The notes under the pieces: generated by a model | What the model saw: the letters and a program-made list of their open reading frames with translations, nothing else | Told to the model about the DNA's origin: nothing | The model's database searches: none | Source of the DNA: Candidatus Fusicatenibacter intestinigallinarum | GTDB taxonomy: Bacteria > Bacillota > Clostridia > Lachnospirales > Lachnospiraceae | DNA: 64,000 bases | Reading direction: 5' to 3' | NCBI GenBank assembly: GCA_019119555.1 | Contig: DWWU01000003.1 | Location: forward strand, 24,532-88,531 | Program-made: the position numbers and the translations under genes | In this document: piece by piece, positions 49,612 to 59,478 of the stretch | How the letters are laid out: the number at the start of each line of letters is the position of its first letter | Position numbering within the stretch: position 1 is the stretch's first letter

Positions 49612-51111
49612 GTGCCGATGAATTGTATGAATTGTAAGGCGGCAGTCGATCAGGGACTGGAGTTCTGTCCGCACTGCGGATTTGATCTGAGGGTACAGCG
49701 GAAATGCATGTCGCTCTCCAATATGTATTATAATCAGGGGCTGGACAAGGCGCAGATCCGCGATCTGTCCGGGGCCATCGACATGCTGCGCAGAAGTCTT
49801 AAATTTAACAAGCTGAATATTCCGGCACGTAATCTTCTGGGACTGGTCTACTTTGAGACTGGCGAAGCCGTGTCCGCTCTGAGCGAATGGATCATCAGCA
49901 AGAATATTATGCCGGAGAACAACATTGCCTCCGAATACATCGCAAAGCTTCAGGCGGAGCCGGCGAAACTGGACATGATCAACCAGACGATCAAGAAATA
50001 CAACGCCGCGCTGAAGTGTTGCCGGGAGAACAATGAGGATGTGGCGGCGATTCAGCTGAAAAAGATTCTGAGCCAGAATCCCAAGCTGATTAAAGGCTAT
50101 CATCTGCTGGCGCTGATTTATATCAAACGCGAAGAATACGAGCGTGCCAGAAAAATTCTGAAAAAAGCGGCCAGAATCGACAAGACCAATTCAACGACGC
50201 TGCGTTTCCTCAAGGAAGTGGATCAGCAGACGGGAACCCAGACTTCTCTGGAGCCGCGGAGGTTCGGACGCCGGGGAAAAGCGGAGGAGAAGGAGGAAAA
50301 GATTACGTCGGACCGGCTGGCAGCCAACGATGTGGTGATACAGCCGCCGACCTTCCGGGAAAGTTCCTATATGGCGACGATTCTGAATATCTGTCTGGGC
50401 CTTGTCCTCGGCGGGCTGGTGGTGTGGTTCCTGATTGGCCCGGGGCATGAGCAGGAGATCAACCGGGCTGCGGATGAGAAAATTATCGAATACAGCGCGA
50501 CGATGGCGAACCAGGAGGCGCAGATTACCGAGCTGCAGAGCCAGGTGGATGCACTGAACGAGACGTCGGCGTCCGCCCAGCAGCAGCTGGACGCGTCCAG
50601 TCAGAAAAACAGCAGCTACGAGAATCTCCTCAAGGCAGTGGACGCCTATCAGCAGGGAAACACCTCGCAGACCTCCAACGCACTGATGGAGGTGGATACA
50701 GACCAGCTGTCCGTGGACGCCAAGGCAGTATATGACGAGATTTATACCAATATTCAGGATTCCATGTTTGCGGAACTGAAGGAGGAAGGTGTGGATGCGT
50801 TTGAAAATGCGGAATACACAACGGCGGTCGACCGGCTGACAAAGGCAAAGGAGATCAACGGAGAGGATTACGTGGTTCTGAACCGGCTCGCCCATGCCTA
50901 CCGGCAGCTTGGACAGACAGACAATGCCATTGCGGCGTTCCAGGAGATTATCAATACCTTCCCGGGAACAGACCAGGCCACAAGGGCGGCAAATTCCATC
51001 GAACAGCTGGGCGGCACGCCCCAGGATCCGCAGGATACTTCCGACGATGAATCGGATACGGCTGACAGCGACAATCCGGATACGGCCGATGAATCGGACA
51101 GCGGCGACTGA
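49612..51111 (+). CDS. Zinc-ribbon plus TPR-repeat membrane protein
   Basis: MNCMNCKAAVDQGLEFCPHCGFDLR, TPR helices, single TM, coiled coil, second TPR block, Asp/Ser-rich tail. Confidence 0.82.
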   Translation: MPMNCMNCKAAVDQGLEFCPHCGFDLRVQRKCMSLSNMYYNQGLDKAQIRDLSGAIDMLRRSLKFNKLNIPARNLLGLVYFETGEAVSALSEWIISKNIMPENNIASEYIAKLQAEPAKLDMINQTIKKYNAALKCCRENNEDVAAIQLKKILSQNPKLIKGYHLLALIYIKREEYERARKILKKAARIDKTNSTTLRFLKEVDQQTGTQTSLEPRRFGRRGKAEEKEEKITSDRLAANDVVIQPPTFRESSYMATILNICLGLVLGGLVVWFLIGPGHEQEINRAADEKIIEYSATMANQEAQITELQSQVDALNETSASAQQQLDASSQKNSSYENLLKAVDAYQQGNTSQTSNALMEVDTDQLSVDAKAVYDEIYTNIQDSMFAELKEEGVDAFENAEYTTAVDRLTKAKEINGEDYVVLNRLAHAYRQLGQTDNAIAAFQEIINTFPGTDQATRAANSIEQLGGTPQDPQDTSDDESDTADSDNPDTADESDSGD

Positions 51112-51193
51112 GAGCATGGCGCCTGCGGACATCCGGTTCATGGCGAAGCAAATTTCCAGGGAAATAAAGAACATACGGAGAGAAACCTCGGAG

Positions 51194-51237
51194 GCGGGGA
51201 TATACGAAGGAAAAAAGTTCGTATATCCCCGCTTTTC
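51194..51237 (+). terminator. Perfect 15-bp hairpin with T-run upstream of spoIIAA
   Basis: GCGGGGATATACGAA-ggaaaaaag-TTCGTATATCCCCGCtttt. Confidence 0.85.
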
Positions 51238-51288
51238 ATATAAGGGGAAAGAATCGCGCGGGGAGCGCGTCAGGAGGAGGAGAATAAT

Positions 51289-51621
51289 ATGGATCAAGGG
51301 GAATTTTTTCAGGTAAAAGGAAGCATACTGACGATAAAGGTACCGGCGGAGCTGGACCATCACCTTGCGGAAGAAATCCGCAGGCAGGCGGAGGTGATCC
51401 AGAACGAACATAACATCCGACAGATCGATTTTGATTTCGGACAAACGACTTTTATGGACAGTTCCGGAATCGGGCTTGTCATGGGACGTTTTCGGGAGAT
51501 TCAGCTGACGGGCGGGACGGTGCGCGCACTCCATGCCAATGAGCGGGTCCGGAAAATTCTGAAAATCTCCGGCGTCTCGAGAGTCATCGAAGTGGTGCCG
51601 GAAAAAACATGGAAGATCTGA
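51289..51621 (+). CDS. spoIIAA: Anti-sigma F factor antagonist
   Basis: STAS fold: LDHHLAEEIRRQAEV...IDFDFGQTTFMDSSGIGLVMGR, followed by spoIIAB and sigF. Confidence 0.95.
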   Translation: MDQGEFFQVKGSILTIKVPAELDHHLAEEIRRQAEVIQNEHNIRQIDFDFGQTTFMDSSGIGLVMGRFREIQLTGGTVRALHANERVRKILKISGVSRVIEVVPEKTWKI

Positions 51622-51637
51622 GGGAAAGGAGAAATTT

Positions 51638-52084
51638 ATGGAACAGACGAACGAGATGATGATGGAATTTGACAGCCGCTCCTGCAATGAAAGCTTTGCC
51701 AGAGTGGCGGTGGCAGCTTTTATGACGCAGCTGAATCCCACGTTGGAGGAAGTGGCGGATGTAAAAACAGCGGTGTCTGAGGCGATCACCAATGCGATTA
51801 TTCACGCTTATGACAATCAGGTACATAAGATCCGGCTGGAATGCCGACTGGAAGGAAAAACCATCGAGATTGCCGTGACGGACTTTGGCAAAGGGATTCC
51901 GGATATTCCAAAGGCAATGGAGCCATTGTTCACAACCCGGCCGGAGCTGGAACGTTCCGGCATGGGATTTGCATTTATGGAGGCATTTATGGATGAACTG
52001 TCCGTAGAATCCCGGGTGGGGCAGGGGACAGTCGTCCGGATGAAGAAGACGGTGGGAAGCCGGTCAGTCTTTGAGGATGACTGA
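51638..52084 (+). CDS. spoIIAB: Anti-sigma F factor
   Basis: EVADVKTAVSEAITNAIIHAYDN...GKGIPDI...ERSGMGFAFMEAFMD. Confidence 0.95.
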   Translation: MEQTNEMMMEFDSRSCNESFARVAVAAFMTQLNPTLEEVADVKTAVSEAITNAIIHAYDNQVHKIRLECRLEGKTIEIAVTDFGKGIPDIPKAMEPLFTTRPELERSGMGFAFMEAFMDELSVESRVGQGTVVRMKKTVGSRSVFEDD

Positions 52085-52145
52085 TCCGGAAATGCGCAGA
52101 TCTGGCGAAACGGTTGCCGGAAAACAGCAGGAGAAAGGAGGTACT

Positions 52146-52871
52146 ATGGAACATACGCTTGACCTGCTTCGAAGAGCACACGAAGGGGATAAAGCGGCGA
52201 GAGACACACTGGTAGAGGAAAATATGGGGCTGATCTGGAGCATTGTCCGCCGTTTCACGGGAAGGGGCGTGGAGGCGGAGGATCTGTTCCAGATCGGAAG
52301 TATCGGTCTGCTGAAGGCGATCGATAAATTTGACACAGGGTACGAAGTACAGTTCTCCACCTATGCGGTGCCTATGATCACTGGGGAGATCAAACGGTTT
52401 CTGCGGGACGACGGGATGGTGAAGGTCAGCCGTCCGCTGAAGGAGCTGTCCTGGAAAGCCTATGCCATCCGGGAACGGCTGGAGCGGGAGCTGGGCAGGG
52501 AACCGTCTCTGGCAATGATTGCCGGCGAGCTTGAGGTGACCATGGAAGAGCTTGTGATGGCTCTGGATTCCGGCGCGGAGGTGGAGTCCCTGCAGAAAAC
52601 AATTTATCAGGGAGACGGCAGCGATATTTCCCTGGAGGACCGTCTGGAAGAGAAATCCTGCGCCCAGGACCGGCTTCTGGACCGGCTTTTGCTTGAGGAG
52701 ACGCTGGACAAGCTGGAGGCGAGAGAACGGCAGATTATTTATCTTAGATATTTTGAGGACAAGACGCAGACGGAGATTGCGAGAGAGCTGGGAATCTCGC
52801 AGGTGCAGGTGTCGAGGATGGAGAAGAAAATCCTGGGCATTATGAGAGGAAAAATTCTGGGGGAAAATTGA
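52146..52871 (+). CDS. sigF: RNA polymerase sigma-F factor
   Basis: LLRRAHEGDKAARDTLVEENMGLIWSIVRRFTGRGVEAEDLFQIGSIGLLKAIDKFD...TQTEIARELGISQVQVSRMEKKIL. Confidence 0.95.
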   Translation: MEHTLDLLRRAHEGDKAARDTLVEENMGLIWSIVRRFTGRGVEAEDLFQIGSIGLLKAIDKFDTGYEVQFSTYAVPMITGEIKRFLRDDGMVKVSRPLKELSWKAYAIRERLERELGREPSLAMIAGELEVTMEELVMALDSGAEVESLQKTIYQGDGSDISLEDRLEEKSCAQDRLLDRLLLEETLDKLEARERQIIYLRYFEDKTQTEIARELGISQVQVSRMEKKILGIMRGKILGEN

Positions 52872-52973
52872 CTGGGAAAATGGGCGCGGAGATGGTATGA
52901 TAGGGGGAGGAAATTGACTGCCGGCGGCAGGTCTGAGTATCCGGCCGGATGAGGCAGAAGCAGGAGGAAATCT

Positions 52974-53924
52974 ATGGATACGGAAATTTTACAAAAGCTG
53001 AAGTCGAATATTCAGAAGGTGATGATCGGAAATGAGGAAACGCTGACGATGGTGCTGACGGCCCTGACGGCGGGAGGCCATGTGCTGCTGGAGGATGTGC
53101 CGGGGACGGGAAAGACGGTGATGGCAAAATCGCTGGCCCGGTCCGTGTCGGCGAAGTTCGGACGGGTGCAGTTTACGCCGGATCTTCTGCCGTCGGACGT
53201 CACCGGACTGAATTATTTTGACGCGAAGTCCGGAGAGTTTGTGTTCAGCGAAGGACCGGTTTTCTGCAATATTCTTCTGGCGGACGAGATCAACCGGGCG
53301 ACGCCGAAGACACAGAGCAGTCTTCTGGAATGTATGGCGGAGCGTCAGGTGACGGTGGACGGCGTGACCAGAACGCTGGAGGAGCCGTTCCTGGTGATTG
53401 CGACCCAGAATCCACTGGAGACGCTGGGAACGTTTCCTCTGCCCGAGGCGCAGATGGATCGTTTTCTGATGCGCCTTTCCATGGAGGAACTGTCGCCGGA
53501 GAAGGAGATGGAACTGGTGCAGCGCTTTATCCATGACGAGCCGCTGGAGGAGCTTGGTTCCGTCTGCAGGAAGGAGGTCCTGGCAGAGCTGCAGAGACAG
53601 TGCCGGGAGGTGTACGTGCACAGGGAACTGATGGAGTATCTGGTGGCTGTGGCACAGGCGACAAGGAAGCATGCGCGGATTGAAAACGGAGTCAGTCCGA
53701 GAGGAACGCTGGCTTATCTCCGGGCTTCTCAGGCTTATGCGATGGTGCAGGGAAGAGAGTACGTTGTGCCGGAGGATATGAAGGCGGTGGCGGTTCCGGT
53801 CCTGGCGCACAGGATCAGCCTGAAGAGCGGTATGTCGGAGAACCGCGCCGCAAAGCAGGCGATTCTTGATGTGCTGGAGCAGGTTCCCGTACCGACAGAG
53901 GACTGGAAGAGGAGCGCTCTATGA
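52974..53924 (+). CDS. MoxR-family AAA+ ATPase
   Basis: VLLEDVPGTGKTVMAKSLARS...FTPDLLPSDVTGLNYFD...LADEINRATPKTQSSLLECMAERQVTVDG. Confidence 0.95.
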   Translation: MDTEILQKLKSNIQKVMIGNEETLTMVLTALTAGGHVLLEDVPGTGKTVMAKSLARSVSAKFGRVQFTPDLLPSDVTGLNYFDAKSGEFVFSEGPVFCNILLADEINRATPKTQSSLLECMAERQVTVDGVTRTLEEPFLVIATQNPLETLGTFPLPEAQMDRFLMRLSMEELSPEKEMELVQRFIHDEPLEELGSVCRKEVLAELQRQCREVYVHRELMEYLVAVAQATRKHARIENGVSPRGTLAYLRASQAYAMVQGREYVVPEDMKAVAVPVLAHRISLKSGMSENRAAKQAILDVLEQVPVPTEDWKRSAL

Positions 53925-55063
53925 TCGCGCTGCTGTTTGCCGGTCTCCTGGCCGCCTGGCTGTGCTGGCGGACGGTATATGCCACATACTGGAAAGCGAA
54001 GCTGAGTGTGAAAGCGGAGTTTACCGATCCGTGGGTTTATGAAGGGGAGACCTCCTGTCTGCGGGAGGAGATTGTAAACGACAAGATTCTTCCGGTGCCT
54101 GCCCTGGAGGTGCGCCTGGCTATGAGCAGGAACCTTGAATTTTCCAGCGACGCTCAGGCCAATACCAGTGTGACGGATCAGAGTTACAAGAGAGATATTT
54201 TCTCCCTTCTGACCCGCCAGCGGATTGTCCGGCGGCTGCCGTTTGTCTGCCGGCGGAGAGGATACTACGAGATTACCAACGCGGGGCTTGTGGGGACGGA
54301 CCTGTTGTCCGGGCATGTGTACCTCGACGAGCGGAAACAGAATACCTCCATGTATGTGTACCCGGCGCAGATCGATACCCGGAAGATCGCGCCGGTCTGT
54401 CAGGCGATCAGCGGTATGGTTCTGACCCAGAACCGCATCTATCCGGATCCTTTTGAGTTTTCCGGAATCCGGGATTATGAGCGGACGGACCCGATGAAAC
54501 AGATTAACTGGAAGGCCTCCGCAAGCGCGGGGCACCTGGTTGTCAATCAGCATGATTCCACGACGTCCGCCGAGGTGACGGTTTTTCTGGACGTGGAGGA
54601 TACGGCGATTCTGAAGTATGAGCTTCTCGTGGAGGAATCGATCCGGATCGCTTCTTCCCTGTGCGCCCGGCTGGCAAAGGCAAAGATGGACACCGGGGTG
54701 ATCAGCAACGGAAGAGATGAGGAAACGGGAGAACTGTTGAATTACCGGCTGCCTGCCGGGGCCGCCCGGATGCAGATCCTCAATCAGAAGCTGGCGCGGA
54801 TGAGCATCGGGGAGAGGGAGACACCGCCGATGGATGAGATTTTCCGCAGGGAGAAAGCCTCGGCCGGAAGCGGACGCACCTGTGTCATGATCTCAAAGAA
54901 CCGGACGCCGGAACTGGAAAAGGAGCTGGTCAAAGCGGTGAGAGAAGGAGTTGGAGTTCTGTGGATTCTGCCGGTTCGTCCCGGCGCCGTGAGCCGGGAA
55001 GCGGAATTTCCCAGAGGATTGAACGTGCTTCTGTGGGAAGCGGGAAGCGGAAAGGCGGTGTGA
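53921..55063 (+). CDS. DUF58 domain protein
   Basis: FSGIRDYERTDPMKQINWKASASAGHLVVNQHD; adjacent to MoxR. Confidence 0.9.
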   Translation: MIALLFAGLLAAWLCWRTVYATYWKAKLSVKAEFTDPWVYEGETSCLREEIVNDKILPVPALEVRLAMSRNLEFSSDAQANTSVTDQSYKRDIFSLLTRQRIVRRLPFVCRRRGYYEITNAGLVGTDLLSGHVYLDERKQNTSMYVYPAQIDTRKIAPVCQAISGMVLTQNRIYPDPFEFSGIRDYERTDPMKQINWKASASAGHLVVNQHDSTTSAEVTVFLDVEDTAILKYELLVEESIRIASSLCARLAKAKMDTGVISNGRDEETGELLNYRLPAGAARMQILNQKLARMSIGERETPPMDEIFRREKASAGSGRTCVMISKNRTPELEKELVKAVREGVGVLWILPVRPGAVSREAEFPRGLNVLLWEAGSGKAV

Positions 55064-55071
55064 ACAGACAG

Positions 55072-56469
55072 ATGAAAGAAAAACAGAAAACTGTGCAGAC
55101 ACTGAAAAAGAGCCCGGTTCTGACGGGGCTGTCCTTTCTGCACGCGACGCTGCTTCTGGCGCCTGTCCCTGCGCTTCTGTACGGTTTTGCCGGGGCGGGC
55201 AGAGAAGTACTGACCCGTCAGTACCAGATGGGAGGTGTGCTGCTTCTTCCGGTGGTTCTCAGCTGGCTGGCGGTCCGATACTGTAAGGCGCTGTGGCTGT
55301 ATGTACTGTCCGGAGCCGCGGCTGTCGTTCTGGCGTTTTCTGCTGTGCCGGGAGGCGCCGGGGAAGCCGCTTTGGCGCCGGAGAAGCTGATCTTTGCCGC
55401 GCTGACTGCCTTCCTCTGGCTGGTGCGGGGCGGAGTGCGGATTAAAAAAGGAAGGCTTCGGAAAGAGTATATGGAAATGCCTGTGGGGGAAGGAAGTCTG
55501 CAGATTCCTGATCTGTCCGAAATTCCTATGTTTCTTGACGATCCGCGGGCCGTGCATTTTTTCTTTTTTGTATTTTTCTATCTGGTATCTCTTCCGTTGG
55601 GCGAGGAGACTCTGTACCGCTATATTTTCGCAATTCTCTGCACGGACCTTCCGGTGTGCTTTCTATACCGTTACCTGGCCAGCTTCCGTGAATATGTGGA
55701 GGAGCATCAGTCCATTGCGAATCTGCCGGTTCATACCATGAAGAAAATTATCCATCTTCTGCTGGTTCCGGCGCTTCTGATTCTTCTTCTGGCGATGCTG
55801 CCTTCCCTGCTGTATGGGGAAGAACCTCTGACACGGATCCATGTGGAGTGGTCGCCCGGGGGATCTGCCCCGGTGCAGGAGAATGAAATGCCTGTGCAGG
55901 AGACCGACGGGATGCAGGAGATGCTGTCCCAGCTGTCCGGGGGAGAAGCCGCCAGAATGCCGGTATGGCTGGAACGCCTGCTGGAACTGGTCGTCTGGCT
56001 GATTGTCGCGGCGGTGGCGTTCTTTGCGCTCCGCGCCCTGTACCTTGCACTCCGGTCCATGAACCGGTCTTTTCTGCAGGACGAGGAAGATGAGATTACT
56101 TTTCTTGGGGATGAGGATCGCCGGGAAAAAGTGAAACGAAAACGGGAGAAGGGCGGTTCCCGGTTCTTCCCGTCCCCCAGCGAACGGGTGCGCAGAAAAT
56201 ACAAGAAAATCCTTCGCCGTGGAATGCGCCGCCGCCGGAAAACGCCTGGTGGAGCGGAAACACCCGCGGAGCTGGAGGCGCTTGCCTGCCTTCTGCCAGC
56301 AGAGGGCGCCGGGGCTGTGGAATCGGCGTTTTCCGCGGAAGATCCAAAGAGGGACGGTCGGTCTGCCGATCTGGAGATTCTGCATGGCCTGTACGAAAAG
56401 GCTCGCTACAGCCCGGATGGGTGTACCGAGGAGGAGGCGAAGCGCGCCGACGGAGTGAACCTTCCGTAA
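55072..56469 (+). CDS. Hypothetical multi-pass membrane protein of MoxR/DUF58 operon
   Basis: Several TM segments, basic C-terminal RVRRKYKKILRRGMRRRRKTP; co-directional and closely spaced. Confidence 0.7.
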   Translation: MKEKQKTVQTLKKSPVLTGLSFLHATLLLAPVPALLYGFAGAGREVLTRQYQMGGVLLLPVVLSWLAVRYCKALWLYVLSGAAAVVLAFSAVPGGAGEAALAPEKLIFAALTAFLWLVRGGVRIKKGRLRKEYMEMPVGEGSLQIPDLSEIPMFLDDPRAVHFFFFVFFYLVSLPLGEETLYRYIFAILCTDLPVCFLYRYLASFREYVEEHQSIANLPVHTMKKIIHLLLVPALLILLLAMLPSLLYGEEPLTRIHVEWSPGGSAPVQENEMPVQETDGMQEMLSQLSGGEAARMPVWLERLLELVVWLIVAAVAFFALRALYLALRSMNRSFLQDEEDEITFLGDEDRREKVKRKREKGGSRFFPSPSERVRRKYKKILRRGMRRRRKTPGGAETPAELEALACLLPAEGAGAVESAFSAEDPKRDGRSADLEILHGLYEKARYSPDGCTEEEAKRADGVNLP

Positions 56470-56507
56470 CCGCCCGGCGGAAACCGTTCGGTCAGAAAAA
56501 CGGTCGC
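56466..56507. repeat. Degenerate family-1 sequence
   Basis: GTAACCGCCCGGCGGaAACCGTTCGGTCAGAAAAACGGTCGC. Confidence 0.45.
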
Positions 56508-56521
56508 TGCCTCCGGCATGT

Positions 56522-56992
56522 CTAAAAAAATTCTGAAATCCAGTAAATAACTCCCAGGAGCCAGCTGCAGAAGATTCCGTACAGAATCACCGGTCCTGCG
56601 ATGGTGAAAATCTTACATCCGATGCCCATGACCTGGCCCTCTTTCTGGTATTCGATCGCCGGAGCGGCCACCGAGTTGGCGAAACCGGTGATCGGCACCA
56701 GCGCCCCGGCTCCGGCAAACTTGACGATCTTCTGGTAAAGGTTCAGTCCAGTGAGAAGAACACTGAGCCCGACCAGAAGCAGAGAGCACCAGGAGCCGGC
56801 CGTCTCAGAAGTCATGGAAAACATGTTCTGGCAGAGATTGAGAATTGCCTGGCCCAGCACACAGATCAGTCCGCCTACAACAAACGCTTTCCCCATCTGG
56901 AGCGGGAGATTATGTTTCGGAGTGATCTCGTTGACATACTGTTCATATTCTTTTTTTGCTTTTTCGTTTTTCAAACTGTTCATATCTGTCAT
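56522..56992 (-). CDS. spoVAC: Stage V sporulation protein AC
   Basis: KKEYEQYVNEITPKHNLPLQMGKAFVVGGLICVLGQ...FAGAGALVPITGFANSVAAPAIEYQKEG. Confidence 0.92.
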   Translation of the reverse strand: MTDMNSLKNEKAKKEYEQYVNEITPKHNLPLQMGKAFVVGGLICVLGQAILNLCQNMFSMTSETAGSWCSLLLVGLSVLLTGLNLYQKIVKFAGAGALVPITGFANSVAAPAIEYQKEGQVMGIGCKIFTIAGPVILYGIFCSWLLGVIYWISEFF

Positions 56993-56999
56993 CCTTTCT

Positions 57000-57074
57000 G
57001 TTGCAGTTTAGCCAGGTCTGCGCAATTGCTGCGCAGACCGTGTGAAAACGCAGAGCCTGTGGGTATCCGGCCCG
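57000..57074 (+). repeat. Family-2 element, copy 1
   Basis: GTTGCAGTTTAGCCAGGTCTGCGCAATTGCTGCGCAGACCGTGTGAAAACGCAGAGCCTGTGGGTATCCGGCCCG. Confidence 0.8.
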
Positions 57075-57086
57075 TCGTTCCATCAG

Positions 57087-57506
57087 CTACCACCCCCGGT
57101 AAAAGTACAGGAGTGAGCCGAGAAGCTTTCCGGCGGCCATCGCCAGAATCAGATACTGGATGCCTCTGACGATTCCCAGACGGCGCATTGCGATGGCATA
57201 GACATTTACCACTTCGCCCAGCGCAATGATCCAGCTTCCGAGAAAAATTCCGGAAAACAATCCGTAAACAGCCAGCCCCGGGACGCCAAACGGAAGGTTT
57301 CCATCGTACAGACAGGCCAGGCTGCCCAGAAAAACACCGAGCATACAGACGTTTTCATACCATTCCACATGATCTGCAGTCCGGGTGATACCGGCGTAGC
57401 GGGGAATAATTCCGAGCCCGATCATCAGGGCCGCCACTCCGCTGGAGACGAAAAATCCCAGAGAGAGCCCGATCAGAGAGAGCAGCAGCAATTCAGGAAT
57501 TCCCAT
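57087..57506 (-). CDS. spoVAB: Stage V sporulation protein AB
   Basis: GIPELLLLSLIGLSLGFFVSSGVAALMIGLGIIPRYAGITRTADHVEWYENVCMLG. Confidence 0.9.
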   Translation of the reverse strand: MGIPELLLLSLIGLSLGFFVSSGVAALMIGLGIIPRYAGITRTADHVEWYENVCMLGVFLGSLACLYDGNLPFGVPGLAVYGLFSGIFLGSWIIALGEVVNVYAIAMRRLGIVRGIQYLILAMAAGKLLGSLLYFYRGW

Positions 57507-58125
57507 GCTTTCCTCCCTTCTGGCTGCGGTCAGACTGTTCGATGATCGTGGTGTCGATATCATCCTCATAGGTGCGCATTTCCACCTCCATCGGCGTGGG
57601 ATCCTGCGTCAGTTTCCGTCTTCCGAAATGGTTGAAGAACAGAACGACGCCAATTCCGATGCCCAGGGAATAGGTAGTTTCCAGAACCGAAAATCCGGGA
57701 GAATCTTTGCCTGTAAACATCTGATAGATATTGTCGAACAGCGTTCGTATATCTACGTCCGTGTTAAAGGTCATAATGGAAAAGCCTGCCCCGACGAAGG
57801 TGATCAGGCTGACCAGCGTGATTTTCAGGATGCTGAGCAGTCGGCTTTTCTCTGTGGGATTTTCATAGGTGAGCACAAAGGTAGGCTCTCCGATATGACA
57901 GATTTCCACCTGGGGTTCCGCTTTTTCGATTTCCCGGATCACATCAATCATGGATATGACGTAGCGGCCATATTTTTCTCTGGGCAGCGACGCAACCTTC
58001 CGCACCTGGTTCCGGGCAAGTACAGCCGAATTCTTACAGCTGAGGTCTGCGATTTCTCCAAGGGTGACGATTTCCCTTGTGACCTTCATATTTTTGTCGG
58101 TCTGAATGTATAATGTATCACTCAT
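57493..58125 (-). CDS. spoVAA: Stage V sporulation protein AA
   Basis: DTLYIQTDKNMKVTREIVTLGEIADLSCKN...GAGFSIMTFNTDVDIRTLFDNIYQMFTGK; overlaps spoVAB. Confidence 0.9.
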   Translation of the reverse strand: MSDTLYIQTDKNMKVTREIVTLGEIADLSCKNSAVLARNQVRKVASLPREKYGRYVISMIDVIREIEKAEPQVEICHIGEPTFVLTYENPTEKSRLLSILKITLVSLITFVGAGFSIMTFNTDVDIRTLFDNIYQMFTGKDSPGFSVLETTYSLGIGIGVVLFFNHFGRRKLTQDPTPMEVEMRTYEDDIDTTIIEQSDRSQKGGKHGNS

Positions 58126-58151
58126 TGATGTGTCTCCTCCTGCCGTTTCGC

Positions 58152-58191
58152 TTTCGGACATCCGTTCCGCTGGCGGAACGGATGTCCGAAA
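58152..58191. repeat. Family-1 palindrome, longest copy (40 bp, perfect 19-bp arms)
   Basis: TTTCGGACATCCGTTCCGC-TG-GCGGAACGGATGTCCGAAA. Confidence 0.92.
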
Positions 58192-58452
58192 CGGAAACTG
58201 TTCTGAAAAAATTTCCTGCTCTCAACAGTCTGTCATAAAAATCTCAAATTATTCGCAGCCGGAAGGATTTGCCAGCGGGAAAAACGATCGGCGATGCATA
58301 CTTTTTCCTGGTCTGCCGGATAATATCTCCAAAAACCAGTACATCGGAAAATAGACAAGTCAAATGGCTGGGTATGTATTTTCCGATTACCAGGAAGTAA
58401 ATTTCCAAATCTACCATGATTGACGCGGCAAATGCATCAGAAAGAGGTAAAG

Positions 58453-59478
58453 ATGAGACAGACGACAGGAAAGCAAAGTATTGCCCTTGAGGAACCGGTA
58501 TATATTGCGTCAGGTTCTTCACTGGTTGGGGAAAAAGAAAAAGAAGGACCGCTGGGGGATTTTTTCGATCACGTACTGACAGATCCCATGTGCGGCGGCC
58601 AGAGCTGGGAAGAAGGGGAGAGCAAAATGCAGCTGGAGGCTGCGAAGATGGCAATCCGCAAGGCAAACCTGAAGGAAGAACAGATCCGGATGATTTTTGC
58701 AGGCGATCTTCTGGCCCAGTCCATCGCGTCTTCGTTCGGTCTGGTGGAGCTGAACCGTCCGATCTACGGTCTGTTCGGCGCCTGCTCGACGATGGGAGAG
58801 GCGTTGTCTCTGGGAGCGATGGCCGTCGCGGGAGGTTATGGGGACTGGGTTCTTTCGCTGACCTCCAGCCATTTCGGAAGCGCGGAAAAGGAGTTCCGGT
58901 TTCCGCTGGCCTACGGAAATCAGAGGCCGCTGTCCGCCTCCTGGACCGTGACGGGCAGCGGCGCCTGCGTGCTGGGCCGGAAACGGACCAAGGTAAAAAT
59001 CACCGGGCTCACAACAGGAAAGATCGTGGATTACGGACTGAAGGATTCCCAGAATATGGGGGCATGCATGGCCCCGGCCGCCTGCGATACGATCTGCCAG
59101 AATCTGATTGATTTTAACCGGCGCCCGGAGGATTATGATCATATCATTACCGGAGATCTCGGCAGTATCGGTCAGGAAATTCTGCTGGAACTTCTCCGGC
59201 AGAAAGGGTTTGATATCGCCCGGCAGCATCTGGACTGCGGAATCATGATCTTTGACGAAGCGACCCAGGATACCGGAGCAGGAGGAAGCGGATGCGGGTG
59301 CGCTGCTGTGGTGCTGACTTCATATCTGCTTCCGAAGCTGAAAACCGGGGAATGGAAAAGAATTCTGTTTGTGCCCACCGGCGCGCTGATGTCGAAAGTC
59401 AGCTTTCAGGAAGGGCAGAGTGTGCCGGGCATCGCGCAGGCAGTTGTGATAGAACACGAAGAGGAGGAAAGGCAATGA
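58453..59478 (+). CDS. spoVAD: Stage V sporulation protein AD
   Basis: VYIASGSSLVGEKEKEGPLGDFFDHVLTDPMCGGQSWEEGESKMQLEAAKMAI...YGLFGACSTMGEALSLGAM. Confidence 0.95.
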   Translation: MRQTTGKQSIALEEPVYIASGSSLVGEKEKEGPLGDFFDHVLTDPMCGGQSWEEGESKMQLEAAKMAIRKANLKEEQIRMIFAGDLLAQSIASSFGLVELNRPIYGLFGACSTMGEALSLGAMAVAGGYGDWVLSLTSSHFGSAEKEFRFPLAYGNQRPLSASWTVTGSGACVLGRKRTKVKITGLTTGKIVDYGLKDSQNMGACMAPAACDTICQNLIDFNRRPEDYDHIITGDLGSIGQEILLELLRQKGFDIARQHLDCGIMIFDEATQDTGAGGSGCGCAAVVLTSYLLPKLKTGEWKRILFVPTGALMSKVSFQEGQSVPGIAQAVVIEHEEEERQ

